Assembly (NCBI RefSeq): GCF_030719035.1
Contig: NZ_CP132203.1
Coordinates: 4,606,501-4,670,500 of the forward strand
Direction: 5' to 3'
From: Hahella sp. HNIBRBA332
GTDB lineage: Bacteria > Pseudomonadota > Gammaproteobacteria > Pseudomonadales > Oleiphilaceae
DNA length: 64,000 nucleotides
Positions 36,222 through 44,571 of the stretch are shown here, in pieces (positions within the stretch are counted from its first letter, which is position 1; every line of letters starts with the position of its first letter). The position numbers and the translations under genes were made by a program. Under the pieces are notes generated by a model. That model saw only the letters and a list, made by a program, of their open reading frames with translations, made no database searches and was not told where the DNA came from.

Positions 36222-37043
36222 ATGTCCTCGTCCGTCTCGATAGGCCGCCCACGCCACGCCGTTCTCGCCGCTTTATACAGCCTGTTGCTGATCGCCGCGC
36301 CAGTCGCCTCGGAAACCCTGACCGTGGCCACCGGCGACTGGCCTCCCTATGTGTCGCCGCAGTTAAAGCACTATGGCGTCACCGCGCGCATCGTCAAAGA
36401 AGCATTCGAGGCGGCGGGAGATGAAGTCGTGTTCCAGTTCTTTCCCTGGAAACGCACGCTGCTGATGTCAGAAGAAGGGCTGGCGGACGCCTCCTTTCCC
36501 TGGAGCCATAAACCAGAACGAGAGGCCCATCATCACTACAGCGACGCCATCGGCAAATATGGATATGTGTTTTTCCACCTCAAAACCACTACGTTCGAAT
36601 GGCGTGAACTCAGCGACCTGCGCAATCTGAAAGTCGGCGGCACCAACAGTTATAACTACGGCGAAGAATTTGTGAATGCAGCAAAGAGCGGGTTGTTTGA
36701 GATTGAGTGGGTGCACTCCGACGAGCTGAGCTGGCGCAAACTGCTGGTGGGCCGCCTCGATATCTTTCCCTCAGACGTCGAAGCAGGCTACGCCGAGCTC
36801 CGCGACCTGTTCCCGGCGCAGCAGGCCAATCGCGTGACGCACCACCCCCACCCGCTAAAACCGCTGACCACCATGCATCTCCTGTTCTCTATGGAAAAAC
36901 CGGAAAGCCTTGAACGTCTCAAACGCTTCAACGCCGGCCTGCAACAACTGCACGCAGAGGGCAAGATTGAGCGATACCTGCGCGAATCCCGGGAAGGACA
37001 ATATCGATTAGTCAGTGAGGAAGTGCGGGAAGAAGGATTGTGA
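36222..37043 (+). CDS. Second orphan SBP_bac_3 periplasmic binding protein
   Basis: The protein has 273 residues from ATG 36222; the frame also opens at GTG 36213. After a signal peptide (hydrophobic ALYSLLLIAAPVASE), the mature protein begins LTVATGDWPPYVSPQLKHYGVTARI, typical of family 3 solute-binding proteins. It parallels the paralog at 16867-17640, including FFPWKR and the two-lobe layout. No transport genes accompany it. Such stand-alone proteins are common in marine gammaproteobacteria; their ligands and partners are unknown. Confidence 0.85.
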   Translation: MSSSVSIGRPRHAVLAALYSLLLIAAPVASETLTVATGDWPPYVSPQLKHYGVTARIVKEAFEAAGDEVVFQFFPWKRTLLMSEEGLADASFPWSHKPEREAHHHYSDAIGKYGYVFFHLKTTTFEWRELSDLRNLKVGGTNSYNYGEEFVNAAKSGLFEIEWVHSDELSWRKLLVGRLDIFPSDVEAGYAELRDLFPAQQANRVTHHPHPLKPLTTMHLLFSMEKPESLERLKRFNAGLQQLHAEGKIERYLRESREGQYRLVSEEVREEGL

Positions 37044-37206
37044 TGGAGTTGCATTGCGTTGCGACGCATCTGAATGCCGCCCATTTCTCTGGATGTGGCC
37101 GCCCCAAAGCTAATACCGCCAGACACCGACGAATGGCTAACTCCCTGCCCGCTTGCTCTGATTATAATAGCCTCTAGCCTACATCCAACTACGCCAAGGA
37201 AAAGCT

Positions 37207-37668
37207 ATGAGTGACGCGTCTTTAGCTGCGCAATTGCAACGTATTTTCGACGATGAAATTCCCCTTACCCGTGCGATGGCGTTACGCGTCGATCAGTATG
37301 ATGGACAGGCGCTGGCGCTGTCGGCGCCGCTGGAAAACAACATTAACGATAAAGCGACGGCTTTCGGCGGCAGCCTGTATTCCATGTGCGTGCTGTCTGG
37401 ATGGGGATTACTGACCTTGACGCTGAAATCTCATGAACTCAAGGGCGACATCGTGATCCAGGACAGCCAGATTCAGTTTCTGAAACCGCTGCGCTCAGCG
37501 CGTTTGGCAGTGCGCTGCGCCTTTGCGGAGCCGCAGCAAGTGGACGAGTTCGTCAGCATTTACCAGCAGCGGGGCAAAGCACGTCGGGAGCTGGTGGCGG
37601 AGATTCTTGCGGACGGTGAAACAGCGGTGCGATTTACCGGACGTTATGTAGCGCTGAAGGCGGATTGA
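37207..37668 (+). CDS. Hotdog-fold thioesterase (YiiD C-terminal domain type)
   Basis: The protein has 153 residues. LSAPLENNINDKATAFGGSLYSMCVLSGWGLL is the conserved core of the YiiD C-terminal thioesterase domain (hotdog fold), and IVIQDSQIQFLKPLRSARLAVRC follows. The acyltransferase half found in E. coli YiiD (FabY) is absent, so this is a single-domain form. It is probably an acyl-CoA or acyl-ACP thioesterase of unknown specificity. AAGGAAAAGC precedes the ATG. Its stop lies 14 bases before the start of the LacI gene, so the two may share a transcript. Confidence 0.82.
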   Translation: MSDASLAAQLQRIFDDEIPLTRAMALRVDQYDGQALALSAPLENNINDKATAFGGSLYSMCVLSGWGLLTLTLKSHELKGDIVIQDSQIQFLKPLRSARLAVRCAFAEPQQVDEFVSIYQQRGKARRELVAEILADGETAVRFTGRYVALKAD

Positions 37669-37682
37669 AGCGGCGCAACGCC

Positions 37683-38714
37683 ATGTCCAAACGCCCCAAC
37701 ATCACCGATCTCGCACAAGCTGCGGGGGTCAGCCCGGCCACCGTGGACCGGGTGCTGAATAATCGCTCCAAGGTGCGCGAAGCAACAGCGCAACGAGTGC
37801 TGTTGGCGGCGGAGGATATCGGCTATCACGCGTCCGGGCTGCTGAAAAAACGCTTTCAGGAATCCAAGCCCCGCAAGACCATCACACTGCTGCTGCAACG
37901 CAGCGCCGAAGCCTTTTATCAGGCGTTGGGAAGCGCGCTGGTCAACGCCGCCGCACGGCAGCGGGATTATCAGATCCAGACAAATTTGATTTTCATGGAC
38001 GAAGTCGCCCCCGCTTACATCGCCGGACAACTGCAGCAAGTTGCGGAGGCCTCTGACGCCGTGGCGCTGGTGGCGTTAGACCATCACTCAATCAACCAGG
38101 TCATCGAGCAACTGGCCGCCCAGGGCAAGCCCGTCATCACCCTGCTGTCGCAACTCTCCACTCAGGCCTGCGCCGGGCACCTCGGCCTGGATAGCCGCAA
38201 AGCGGGACGCAGCGCCGCCTGGGCGATTTCACGATTAGCGAAAAAAGAGGGCGAAGTAGGAATTCTGCTGGGCAGCCATCGCTACCTGAATCAGGAAATT
38301 TCCGAGATCAGTTTTATCAGCTACTTTCGCGAACTGGGGCGCAACTTCCGTCTGCTTGACCCGATCCTCAATCTCGACGACGACCGTCTCGCCGCCGAGG
38401 CCACCGCTAATTTGCTGGCCTCGCATCCTGACCTGGTGGCGCTTTACAGCGCTGGCGGCGGCATGGCGGGGATGATTTCCGCACTACGCAGCGAAGCCGC
38501 GGACAGAGACCTGGTAGTCATCTGCAATGAGCTGACGCCCAGCACCCGCGAGGCGCTGAACGAAGGGCTGGTGGACATGGTGATCGCCACGCCGGTGGAA
38601 CGGCTGGCCGCTGAAACCCTCGCCTTGTTCGTGCGCGCTTTCAACGCTAAAGGCGCACAACGCTTTGCGCCGGTATTGTTGGCGCCGGAGCTACATATTC
38701 TGGAAAACATTTAG
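37683..38714 (+). CDS. LacI-family transcriptional regulator, probable inositol/sugar regulon control
   Basis: The protein has 343 residues from ATG 37683; a TTG at 37665 would overlap the preceding gene. The N-terminal LacI HTH (ITDLAQAAGVSPATVDRVLNN) is followed by a periplasmic-binding-protein-like sugar-sensing domain (HLGLDSRKAGRSAAWAIS). It converges on the sugar ABC transporter operon across a bidirectional terminator. Its closeness to the transporter and iol genes makes it the best candidate regulator in the window. However, the GGAA-N6-TTCC palindromes in those promoters are the type described for RpiR-family IolR, so the assignment is open. Confidence 0.85.
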   Translation: MSKRPNITDLAQAAGVSPATVDRVLNNRSKVREATAQRVLLAAEDIGYHASGLLKKRFQESKPRKTITLLLQRSAEAFYQALGSALVNAAARQRDYQIQTNLIFMDEVAPAYIAGQLQQVAEASDAVALVALDHHSINQVIEQLAAQGKPVITLLSQLSTQACAGHLGLDSRKAGRSAAWAISRLAKKEGEVGILLGSHRYLNQEISEISFISYFRELGRNFRLLDPILNLDDDRLAAEATANLLASHPDLVALYSAGGGMAGMISALRSEAADRDLVVICNELTPSTREALNEGLVDMVIATPVERLAAETLALFVRAFNAKGAQRFAPVLLAPELHILENI

Positions 38715-38750
38715 CCCCGTCAGTCCTGTCAGCGTGGTCAGCACTAAAAG

Positions 38751-38784
38751 AAAAAGCCCGCACGCTTATCGCGTCGGGCTTTTT
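38751..38784. terminator. Bidirectional terminator between lacI-type gene and ABC permease
   Basis: AAAAAGCCCG and CGGGCTTTTT flank a second pairing ACGC/GCGT with a five-base loop and one bulged C. A-tract and T-tract on either side allow it to terminate both converging transcripts. Confidence 0.9.
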
Positions 38785-38813
38785 CATGGCGATACTGCAG
38801 TCGCTGCGCCAGG

Positions 38814-39863
38814 TCAGCTGGTTTTCTTGCGCTTATTCTGCCGATGCTGATCCACCACCACCGCGCACACGATAATGGCGCCCTTGATGATGTCCTGATA
38901 ATAGGCGTCCACTCGCAGGAAAGTGAAACCGGACAGCATGACCCCCAGGATCAGCGCGCCGATAACCGTCCCGGTGATGCGTCCGCGTCCGCCGGACAAC
39001 GACACGCCGCCAATCACCGCCGCCGCAATGGCGTCCAATTCATACATCAATCCCATGCCCGCCTGTGCGGTTTTGATGCGGGCGATCGCCACCATCGCCG
39101 CCAGCCCCGCCAACAGGCCTGCAATCATATAGACCTTGATGAGATGGGCATCGATATTGATGCCGGAAACCCGCGCCGCCTGGGGATTGGCGCCGATCGC
39201 ATAGGTGAACTTGCCGAAACGGGTGTAGCGCATCACCACATGGAAAAACGCCGCAACCAAAAGAAACACCACTACTGGGGCCCAGCGTCCCAAACCACTG
39301 CCGAGCATCGTGAAGCTCTCGGTAAAGCCGGAAACCGGGCTCCCGTCCGTGAACCAGCGGGCGATGCCGCGAGCGGAAACCATCATGCCCAGAGTGGCGA
39401 TGAAAGGAGGAATCTTGGTTTTAGTGATCAGCCAGCCATTGATAAAGCCAGCCAGCGCGCCTATCGCCAGTCCCACCGCCAAGGGCACGATAAACGGCAT
39501 GTCCACCAGCGCGGGATAGATGATCTTGGGCCAGTTGCTATCCTGGGCGAACGTCGCGGCGATCATGGCGGTCATCGCCACTACCGAGCCAGAGGACAAA
39601 TCAATGCCGCCAGTGATAATGACCTGAGTGACGCCGACGGCGATAATGCCGATCACCGACACCTGCAGAATAATAATCTGCAACCGGCTCATGTTGGCCA
39701 GAAAGCTCTGCCCGACAATGAACCAGCCAAGTACTTCAAACAATGCGGCGATGCCGAAAAGCACCATCAGGATGCTCAGCTCGGGAGGCATGCGCTTCTT
39801 CGACGCGGGAGTCAGGCGTCCGTTATCCGTCGTCATGGGACCACTCGTTGTTGTCGTTGCCAT
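38814..39863 (-). CDS. Sugar ABC transporter permease (inositol type, RbsC-like)
   Basis: The protein has 349 residues from ATG 39863, with GAGAGG upstream (the frame opens at 39878). About nine to ten membrane segments; GGIDLSSGSVVAMTAMIAA and AIGANPQAARVSGINIDAHLIKVY are the conserved RbsC/XylH-type motifs, the latter being the cytoplasmic loop that docks the ATPase. It is the last gene of the order binding protein, ATPase, permease, all on the minus strand. Location next to the iol catabolic genes and divergent operators points to myo-inositol as substrate (iatP-like), an inference from context. Confidence 0.92.
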   Translation of the reverse strand: MATTTTSGPMTTDNGRLTPASKKRMPPELSILMVLFGIAALFEVLGWFIVGQSFLANMSRLQIIILQVSVIGIIAVGVTQVIITGGIDLSSGSVVAMTAMIAATFAQDSNWPKIIYPALVDMPFIVPLAVGLAIGALAGFINGWLITKTKIPPFIATLGMMVSARGIARWFTDGSPVSGFTESFTMLGSGLGRWAPVVVFLLVAAFFHVVMRYTRFGKFTYAIGANPQAARVSGINIDAHLIKVYMIAGLLAGLAAMVAIARIKTAQAGMGLMYELDAIAAAVIGGVSLSGGRGRITGTVIGALILGVMLSGFTFLRVDAYYQDIIKGAIIVCAVVVDQHRQNKRKKTS

Positions 39864-39895
39864 TTCAACCTCTCTCAATATTAGTCACCAGCGGC

Positions 39896-41443
39896 TTACT
39901 GCGCCGCCAGATCCATAATCTTCACTTGATCCGCTTCCGCCCGGTCCAGAATGCCGGTGACGCGCCCTTCATGCATAACCACGACCCGATCGCTCATGCC
40001 GAGTATTTCCGGCAGTTCGGAGGAGATCATCACCACCGCCACGCCTTTGTGGGCCAGCTGGGTGATCAGGCTGTGTATCTCGGCTTTGGCGCCGACGTCG
40101 ATGCCCCGCGTAGGCTCATCCAGGATCAGGATTTTCGGATGGGTCAGCAGCCAGCGGCCGATCAGCACTTTCTGCTGATTGCCCCCTGACAGGTTCTCGA
40201 TCACTTCATCCATGCCCGGCGTTTTCACCCGCAACTTATTGCAGATTTCCACCGCTTCTTTCGCCAGCTCCGCTTCCGCCACGAAGCCCTTGTTAACGAA
40301 TTTCTGATGCAGCACCGCCGACTGGATGTTTTCCTGGATGGTTAAAGGTAGAAAACAGCCCGTCTCCTTACGGTCTTCCGTGAGAAACGCCATGCCATGC
40401 TGAATCGCTTCATTGGGTGATTTGATCTGCACGAATTCGCCGTTGATCTGAATCGCCCCACCGTCGGCGGGGGCGACGCCAAATAAGGCTTCAGCGACGT
40501 TGGAACGGCCGGAGCCGACCAACCCTGCAAACCCGACTATCTCTCCCGCGCGCACGTCGAAAGACACGTTGCGGAACACGCCTTCACGGCTCAGGTTCTT
40601 CACGGACAGCACCACATCGCCCAACGCCACCTCTTCTTTCGGGAACATCTGCGATACCTCCCGCCCCACCATCATGCGAATGATGTCGTCACGAGTGACG
40701 TTGGAAGACAGGTGCGTGCCAATGTACTGGCCGTCGCGAAACACCGAAAACTCATCGGCGATTTCAAACAGCTCATGCATTTTGTGAGTGATATAGACGA
40801 TGCCAATGCCTTTGGCGCGCAGGTCGCGAATAATCTCAAAAAGATGGGCGACTTCGGTTTCCGTGATCGCCGACGTCGGTTCGTCCATGATCAGCACGTC
40901 CGAATTGAAGGACACCGCTTTGGCGATTTCCACCATCTGCCGGTTGGCGACTGACAGCTCGCTGATTTCCGCATCCGGATCAAGATTGATATTGAGACGG
41001 TCGAACAATTCCTGAGTGCGACGACGCATCTCGTCATGATCAATCAGCCCGAATCGCCCCTTGGGTTCGCGGCGAATCCAGATATTTTCCGCCACGGTCA
41101 TAGGGTTCATCAGCAACAGCTCCTGATGAATCATGGCGATGCCGGCTTCCTGGGCGTCCAGCGGCTTCTCCAGACGCACCGGCTCGCCCCGCAGCAACAC
41201 TTGTCCTTTGTCAGGCTGATAAATGCCGGCGATAATTTTCATCAACGTCGACTTGCCCGCACCGTTCTCTCCCATCAACGCATGCACCGTCCCTGGACGA
41301 ATCCTGAGGGAGACATTGTCCAGAGCCACCACGCCGGGAAACTCCTTACGGACATTGGCCACTTCAAGCACGTATTCGTAATTGCGATTTTGGGGAATTG
41401 CGCTGTTCACAGACACCGCCTCCACTACTGATGCGCTACTCAT
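39896..41443 (-). CDS. Sugar ABC transporter ATPase, two nucleotide-binding domains (inositol type)
   Basis: The protein has 515 residues from ATG 41443 with GGAGG upstream (the frame opens at 41461). Domain 1 has Walker A GENGAGKST, a signature region ELSVANRQMVEIAKAV and Walker B VLIMDEPTSAI. Domain 2 has a degenerate Walker A (GLVGSGRSNVAEAL), the signature NLSGGNQQKVLIGRWL and Walker B ILILDEPTRGID. This fused, asymmetrical form is typical of RbsA/MglA-class importers. A 32-base gap separates it from the permease. Inositol specificity is inferred from the neighbours. Confidence 0.93.
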   Translation of the reverse strand: MSSASVVEAVSVNSAIPQNRNYEYVLEVANVRKEFPGVVALDNVSLRIRPGTVHALMGENGAGKSTLMKIIAGIYQPDKGQVLLRGEPVRLEKPLDAQEAGIAMIHQELLLMNPMTVAENIWIRREPKGRFGLIDHDEMRRRTQELFDRLNINLDPDAEISELSVANRQMVEIAKAVSFNSDVLIMDEPTSAITETEVAHLFEIIRDLRAKGIGIVYITHKMHELFEIADEFSVFRDGQYIGTHLSSNVTRDDIIRMMVGREVSQMFPKEEVALGDVVLSVKNLSREGVFRNVSFDVRAGEIVGFAGLVGSGRSNVAEALFGVAPADGGAIQINGEFVQIKSPNEAIQHGMAFLTEDRKETGCFLPLTIQENIQSAVLHQKFVNKGFVAEAELAKEAVEICNKLRVKTPGMDEVIENLSGGNQQKVLIGRWLLTHPKILILDEPTRGIDVGAKAEIHSLITQLAHKGVAVVMISSELPEILGMSDRVVVMHEGRVTGILDRAEADQVKIMDLAAQ

Positions 41444-41482
41444 AACGCAATCCCTCCGCATTGCCTAAGATGGAAAATCGAC

Positions 41483-42412
41483 CTACTTGCCCAGGTACTT
41501 GTCCAGATTGGCCGGCGTCACCAGCTCAAAGGGAACCCACACTTTCTGATCCACATTTTCACCTTTGGCGAGACGAACAGCCGCGTCGACCGCACCCGCG
41601 CCCTGACCTTTAGCGCTCTGGAATACCGTCACATCCAAGTCGCCGGATTTCATCGCAGCCAGCGCATCAGGGGTGGCGTCGATGCCTGCGACCACAACGG
41701 AATCCATCTTGCGGCCCGCCGCTTTCAGGGCCTGCAGCGCGCCAATGGCCATTTCGTCGTTGTTGGAGATCACTGCGTCAAACTCAAGACCTGCGGACAG
41801 CCAGTTGGTCATCAGGTCGTTGCCCTTCAAACGCGACCATTCCGCCGTCTGCTCCGCGACGATTTTCATACCAGAGCATTCTTTGCGCTTGATGACCTCG
41901 TGCACGTCTTTGGTGCGCTGAATAGCGGCCTGGTTGGAGAGTTCACCCATCATAACCACCACGTTGCCTTTACCGCCCAGCAGACGACACACTTCTTCCG
42001 CCTGCAGGGTGCCGGACACTTCTTCGTTGGAGGCGACGAACGCCTGGTTGTCCGGAAGCTGGTTAACGTTGATAGGTTGACGGTTGACATATATGAGGGG
42101 AATGCCGGCGGCTTCCGCGTCGCTGCTCATGGACACGGTGGCGTCGGTATCGACAGGGTTGACGATGATTGCGTCCACGCCCGACGCAATAAAGTTCTGA
42201 ATCTGATTTAGTTGCGTTCCGACTTCGTTCTTACCGTCCTCAATCTGCACATCTACGTTTTTTTCCTTAGCGGCGGACTCAATGCCGTTACGCAAAGCGG
42301 TCAGGAAGTTATCATCGAATACGGCCATGGATACGCCAATTTTAAGATCAGCGGCCGCAACGGAGCCGGCAAACATGGCTGACGCCAAGACACTCAAGGC
42401 TAACTTTTTCAT
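41483..42412 (-). CDS. Periplasmic sugar-binding protein (inositol type, RbsB-like)
   Basis: The protein has 309 residues from ATG 42412, with a signal peptide MKKLALSVLASAMFAGSVAAA. The mature part, starting DLKIGVSMAVFDDNFLTALRNGIES, is a type I periplasmic binding protein; VDAIIVNPVDTDATVSMSSDAEAAGIPLIYVNR and ISNNDEMAIGALQALKAAGR are ligand-pocket segments. It is the first gene of the transport operon and probably the most expressed. The upstream region carries GGAA-N6-TTCC palindromes shared with the iol genes, so co-regulation with inositol catabolism is likely. Confidence 0.92.
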   Translation of the reverse strand: MKKLALSVLASAMFAGSVAAADLKIGVSMAVFDDNFLTALRNGIESAAKEKNVDVQIEDGKNEVGTQLNQIQNFIASGVDAIIVNPVDTDATVSMSSDAEAAGIPLIYVNRQPINVNQLPDNQAFVASNEEVSGTLQAEEVCRLLGGKGNVVVMMGELSNQAAIQRTKDVHEVIKRKECSGMKIVAEQTAEWSRLKGNDLMTNWLSAGLEFDAVISNNDEMAIGALQALKAAGRKMDSVVVAGIDATPDALAAMKSGDLDVTVFQSAKGQGAGAVDAAVRLAKGENVDQKVWVPFELVTPANLDKYLGK

Positions 42413-42586
42413 CTTATAATTATCCTCTTTGATTTCGAGTACCCGTTGCACTCACTTTTTTATTGTTGGTTCCGGTTTGAATCACATCGGCGCAACGCGT
42501 ATTGTGGTCAATTTATGTGCGTCCGCATAGGCCGCAGATCCAACCGCCGCCGTTTCGCCTCAGTGCAGTTCCGCATCCTTGATATC

Positions 42587-42600
42587 GAGATTTTTATTCC
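42587..42600. promoter_or_regulatory. Degenerate IolR-type palindrome
   Basis: GAGATTTTTATTCC has a complete right half (TTCC at N6 spacing) and a two-base mismatch in the left half. It lies 15 bases from the exact site at 42616. Confidence 0.3.
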
Positions 42601-42615
42601 AGATATTTATATGAT

Positions 42616-42629
42616 GGAACATATATTCC
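42616..42629. promoter_or_regulatory. GGAA-N6-TTCC palindrome (putative iol operator)
   Basis: GGAACATATATTCC is an exact GGAA-N6-TTCC and extends to TGGAA/TTCCA. It lies about 200 bases upstream of the binding-protein start. From memory, this is the motif reported for the inositol repressor IolR of Sinorhizobium meliloti. Confidence 0.55.
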
Positions 42630-42733
42630 AATTTGCACCTGCCGCCCCAATTTGTCAACCCTTTTTCCGCCCCCCTATGCGTTTTCCCTCAACCCCCGCG
42701 GTATAAAGGCCGCGGCGACGGCTCGCTATAAAC

Positions 42734-42747
42734 AGAATATTTATTTC
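42734..42747. promoter_or_regulatory. Degenerate IolR-type palindrome
   Basis: AGAATATTTATTTC has the same TATTTA centre as the exact site at 44263 and mismatches one base in each half. Confidence 0.35.
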
Positions 42748-43055
42748 ATCGCAGTTTCATATGAACCGACTCGCCTCTAAAACGGCTTGCCGCCGAGCGT
42801 TCATAACCTCCCACGCGATTGCATTGATGTAATCACCTCAGGACTCGCTCTGCCCCACTCCTGCAAATGATGTTTTTTGAGGTGATTTGATGTCTCGGTG
42901 ATGGGATTGATTGACGCCCAGACGAGGGACGATTTAATTTTTTTCGCACAAGTCCTGAACACCGCCGACCTGCTGGGTCACGCACAAATTAAGGACCACA
43001 GTAACGACAATAGTGAGTCCCCGACGCACACAAATAACAACAAGGTAAACCGACT

Positions 43056-43892
43056 ATGTCCTATCCCTATTCCGGCACGCTTCGTTTCGCGTTGAATCAC
43101 ATGATATGCCCTTCCCTCACGCCGCTTGCGTTGCTGGACGCCGCCGCGTCCCTCGGCGTTGACGCCATTGAGCTGCGCAACGATATCGGCGACAACAGCC
43201 TTACCAACCTTGAACAGGCTAAAGCCGTTAGCGCCAAGGCGGCGGAAATGGGTATTGAGGTTCTGAGCGTCAACGCCCTTTACCCCTTCAATATCTGGAA
43301 CGACGAGCGCGCCGCACAGGCGGAAAAACTGGCCCATCTGGCCGCCACTTGCGGGGCCAAGGCGCTGGTGATGTGTCCCTTGAACGACGGAACCCAGGTA
43401 GAGCCCAGCGCCAGCAAAGACAAAGCGCTACGCCGAGCGCTACAGGCATTAAAGGAAATTCTGCAACAGCAGGGGCTTCAGGGCTACGTCGAGCCGCTTG
43501 GGTTCCCCGTTTCCTCTCTGCGTTTCAAGCAAGAAGCGCTGGCGGCCATTGACGCCATAGACGGCGCAGATTGTTTGCAACTGGTCCACGACACATTCCA
43601 TCACCGCGGCGCGGATGAGCGGCGTCTGTTTCCCCAACGCACAGGACTGGTCCATATATCCGGTATTGAAGATCCTGCTCTCAGCTTTACCGATATGCTG
43701 GACGGCGACCGTGTACTGGTCGGACCCAGAGACAGGCTGGGCAATGTCGAGCAGCTACAACAAATGCTGGTCGCCGGCTATCGCGGGCCAGTTTCCTTCG
43801 AGCCTTTTTCCGAAGCGATCTGGAGTCTCACAGATCCTCTGCAGGCCGTGAAAGAGAGTATGGAGCATATTCGCAACGCACTCTCCCAATAA
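43056..43892 (+). CDS. iolI: IolI-like TIM-barrel inosose isomerase / sugar-phosphate epimerase
   Basis: The protein has 278 residues, an AP-endonuclease-2-type TIM barrel (xylose-isomerase-like). RFALNHMICPSLTPLALLDAAASLGVDAIELRNDIGDN at the start, GYVEPLGFPVSSLRF (metal-ligand Glu), LVHDTFHHRGADERRLFP (Asp/His) and SFEPFSEAIW (Glu) match IolI, which converts 2-keto-myo-inositol to 1-keto-D-chiro-inositol. ACAAGG lies upstream of the ATG. It heads the plus-strand catabolic block. Close relatives include other inosose-acting enzymes, so the exact reaction is inferred from context. Confidence 0.8.
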   Translation: MSYPYSGTLRFALNHMICPSLTPLALLDAAASLGVDAIELRNDIGDNSLTNLEQAKAVSAKAAEMGIEVLSVNALYPFNIWNDERAAQAEKLAHLAATCGAKALVMCPLNDGTQVEPSASKDKALRRALQALKEILQQQGLQGYVEPLGFPVSSLRFKQEALAAIDAIDGADCLQLVHDTFHHRGADERRLFPQRTGLVHISGIEDPALSFTDMLDGDRVLVGPRDRLGNVEQLQQMLVAGYRGPVSFEPFSEAIWSLTDPLQAVKESMEHIRNALSQ

Positions 43893-43932
43893 CGCATCCC
43901 TCAGGAATTCAACACCAGCAAGAGGCGTCGTG

Positions 43933-44064
43933 ATGGCCTCATTGCACCTCATGTACCGCTGGTCCAGTCCTTACCCGGACGAATGGGAGAACGCCATGGA
44001 CAACTGGAAGCGGATCATTATGCGCGAAGAGATCCAACGCTATGTCGATAAGTACTGGCATTAA
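43933..44064 (+). CDS. Small ORF of 43 residues, function unknown
   Basis: ATG 43933 is preceded by AGAGG at good spacing. The product begins MASLHLMYRWSSPYPDEWEN, is rich in Trp, Tyr and Arg, and ends RYVDKYWH. It lies between the iolI-like gene and the iolG remnant, in the place where an oxidoreductase gene would be expected. It may be a true small protein or the C-terminal scrap of a deleted gene; I cannot match it to a family. Confidence 0.4.
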   Translation: MASLHLMYRWSSPYPDEWENAMDNWKRIIMREEIQRYVDKYWH

Positions 44065-44089
44065 TGACAACAGAGAAGGTAATGCAATC

Positions 44090-44131
44090 ATGACTCATAG
44101 AATCGGAATTATCGGCGCCGGGGACGCCTGA
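44090..44131 (+). pseudogene. N-terminal remnant of an inositol 2-dehydrogenase gene (iolG-like)
   Basis: Thirteen codons, starting MTHRIGIIGAG, reproduce the start of Gfo/Idh/MocA-type inositol dehydrogenases up to the dinucleotide-binding glycine motif, then meet a TGA. GAGAAGG before the ATG is intact. The following 440 bases show no continuation in any frame that I can see. The simplest reading is a deletion that left only the ribosome site and first codons. The match is short, so confidence is limited. Confidence 0.5.
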
Positions 44132-44262
44132 CGTCTGTTTTCTCCTGTTTTCTCCGCCAAGTCTTCCTTGAGCCCCATCGGGCTCAAGGCGTCGCCAATC
44201 TGCTTTGAACCTCCATCGCGCTTAACCTGCGGGGCGTCTGATACCAAACCGCCACCGCTATT

Positions 44263-44276
44263 GGAATATTTATTCC
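44263..44276. promoter_or_regulatory. GGAA-N6-TTCC palindrome (putative iol operator)
   Basis: GGAATATTTATTCC is an exact match and extends to TGGAA/TTCCA. It is about 310 bases upstream of iolC. Confidence 0.55.
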
Positions 44277-44411
44277 ACAACGTGTTAGAAAACCACCCTG
44301 TTCCGCTCGTAGCAAATAGAAAAGACCGCCTTCGTAGCGCTGTCACCGTTCGCCTTGCGCAAGTTTTGCGCCGCCTGCGCCAGGGGCTGCAGCCCACTCT
44401 CCCTGATAAAA

Positions 44412-44425
44412 AGAAAGTATTTTCC
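44412..44425. promoter_or_regulatory. IolR-type palindrome, one mismatch
   Basis: AGAAAGTATTTTCC differs from GGAA-N6-TTCC by one base. It lies 29 bases, close to three helical turns, before the next site at 44441, which would favour cooperative binding. Confidence 0.4.
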
Positions 44426-44440
44426 ATCTATTGTCATTAT

Positions 44441-44454
44441 GGAATTTTTATTCT
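44441..44454. promoter_or_regulatory. IolR-type palindrome, one mismatch
   Basis: GGAATTTTTATTCT differs from GGAA-N6-TTCC by one base and lies about 120 bases upstream of the iolC start, in a promoter-like position. Confidence 0.45.
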
Positions 44455-44571
44455 ATTCTTTTGGAAAAATGAAATGTCGGCGATGTCTGCGTCAGCACGG
44501 AGACAGGCCGGGGGAATTCGATGTATGGTTATGGGAGCCGCAGTTCCCGGCCACGGGAGATAAACAATAAT

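Larger units (their letters stand above)
42413..43055. promoter_or_regulatory. Divergent control region between transport operon and iol genes
   Basis: This 643-base gene-free stretch is unusually long for a divergent promoter. It contains one exact GGAA-N6-TTCC palindrome (42616), two related sites (42587 and 42734), short AT-rich runs, and no credible ORF. Start sites for the binding-protein operon (leftward) and the iolI-like gene (rightward) must lie here. Confidence 0.6.
44132..44571. promoter_or_regulatory. Gene-free stretch with iol operators upstream of iolC
   Basis: No ORF with a start and ribosome site is visible in these 440 bases. They hold a perfect 10-bp hairpin CCTTGAGCCC/GGGCTCAAGG (around 44165-44190, no U-tract), an exact operator palindrome at 44263, and two one-mismatch sites at 44412 and 44441. 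A separate iolC promoter is therefore likely, possibly created when the dehydrogenase gene was lost. Confidence 0.5.

Noticed and set aside
38844..39884. 346-codon plus-strand ORF opposite the ABC permease
   Set aside because: His/Asp/Arg-rich mirror frame of a membrane protein gene; no start signal.
44165..44190. Perfect 10-bp hairpin near the iolG remnant as a terminator
   Set aside because: No T-tract on either strand after the stem.
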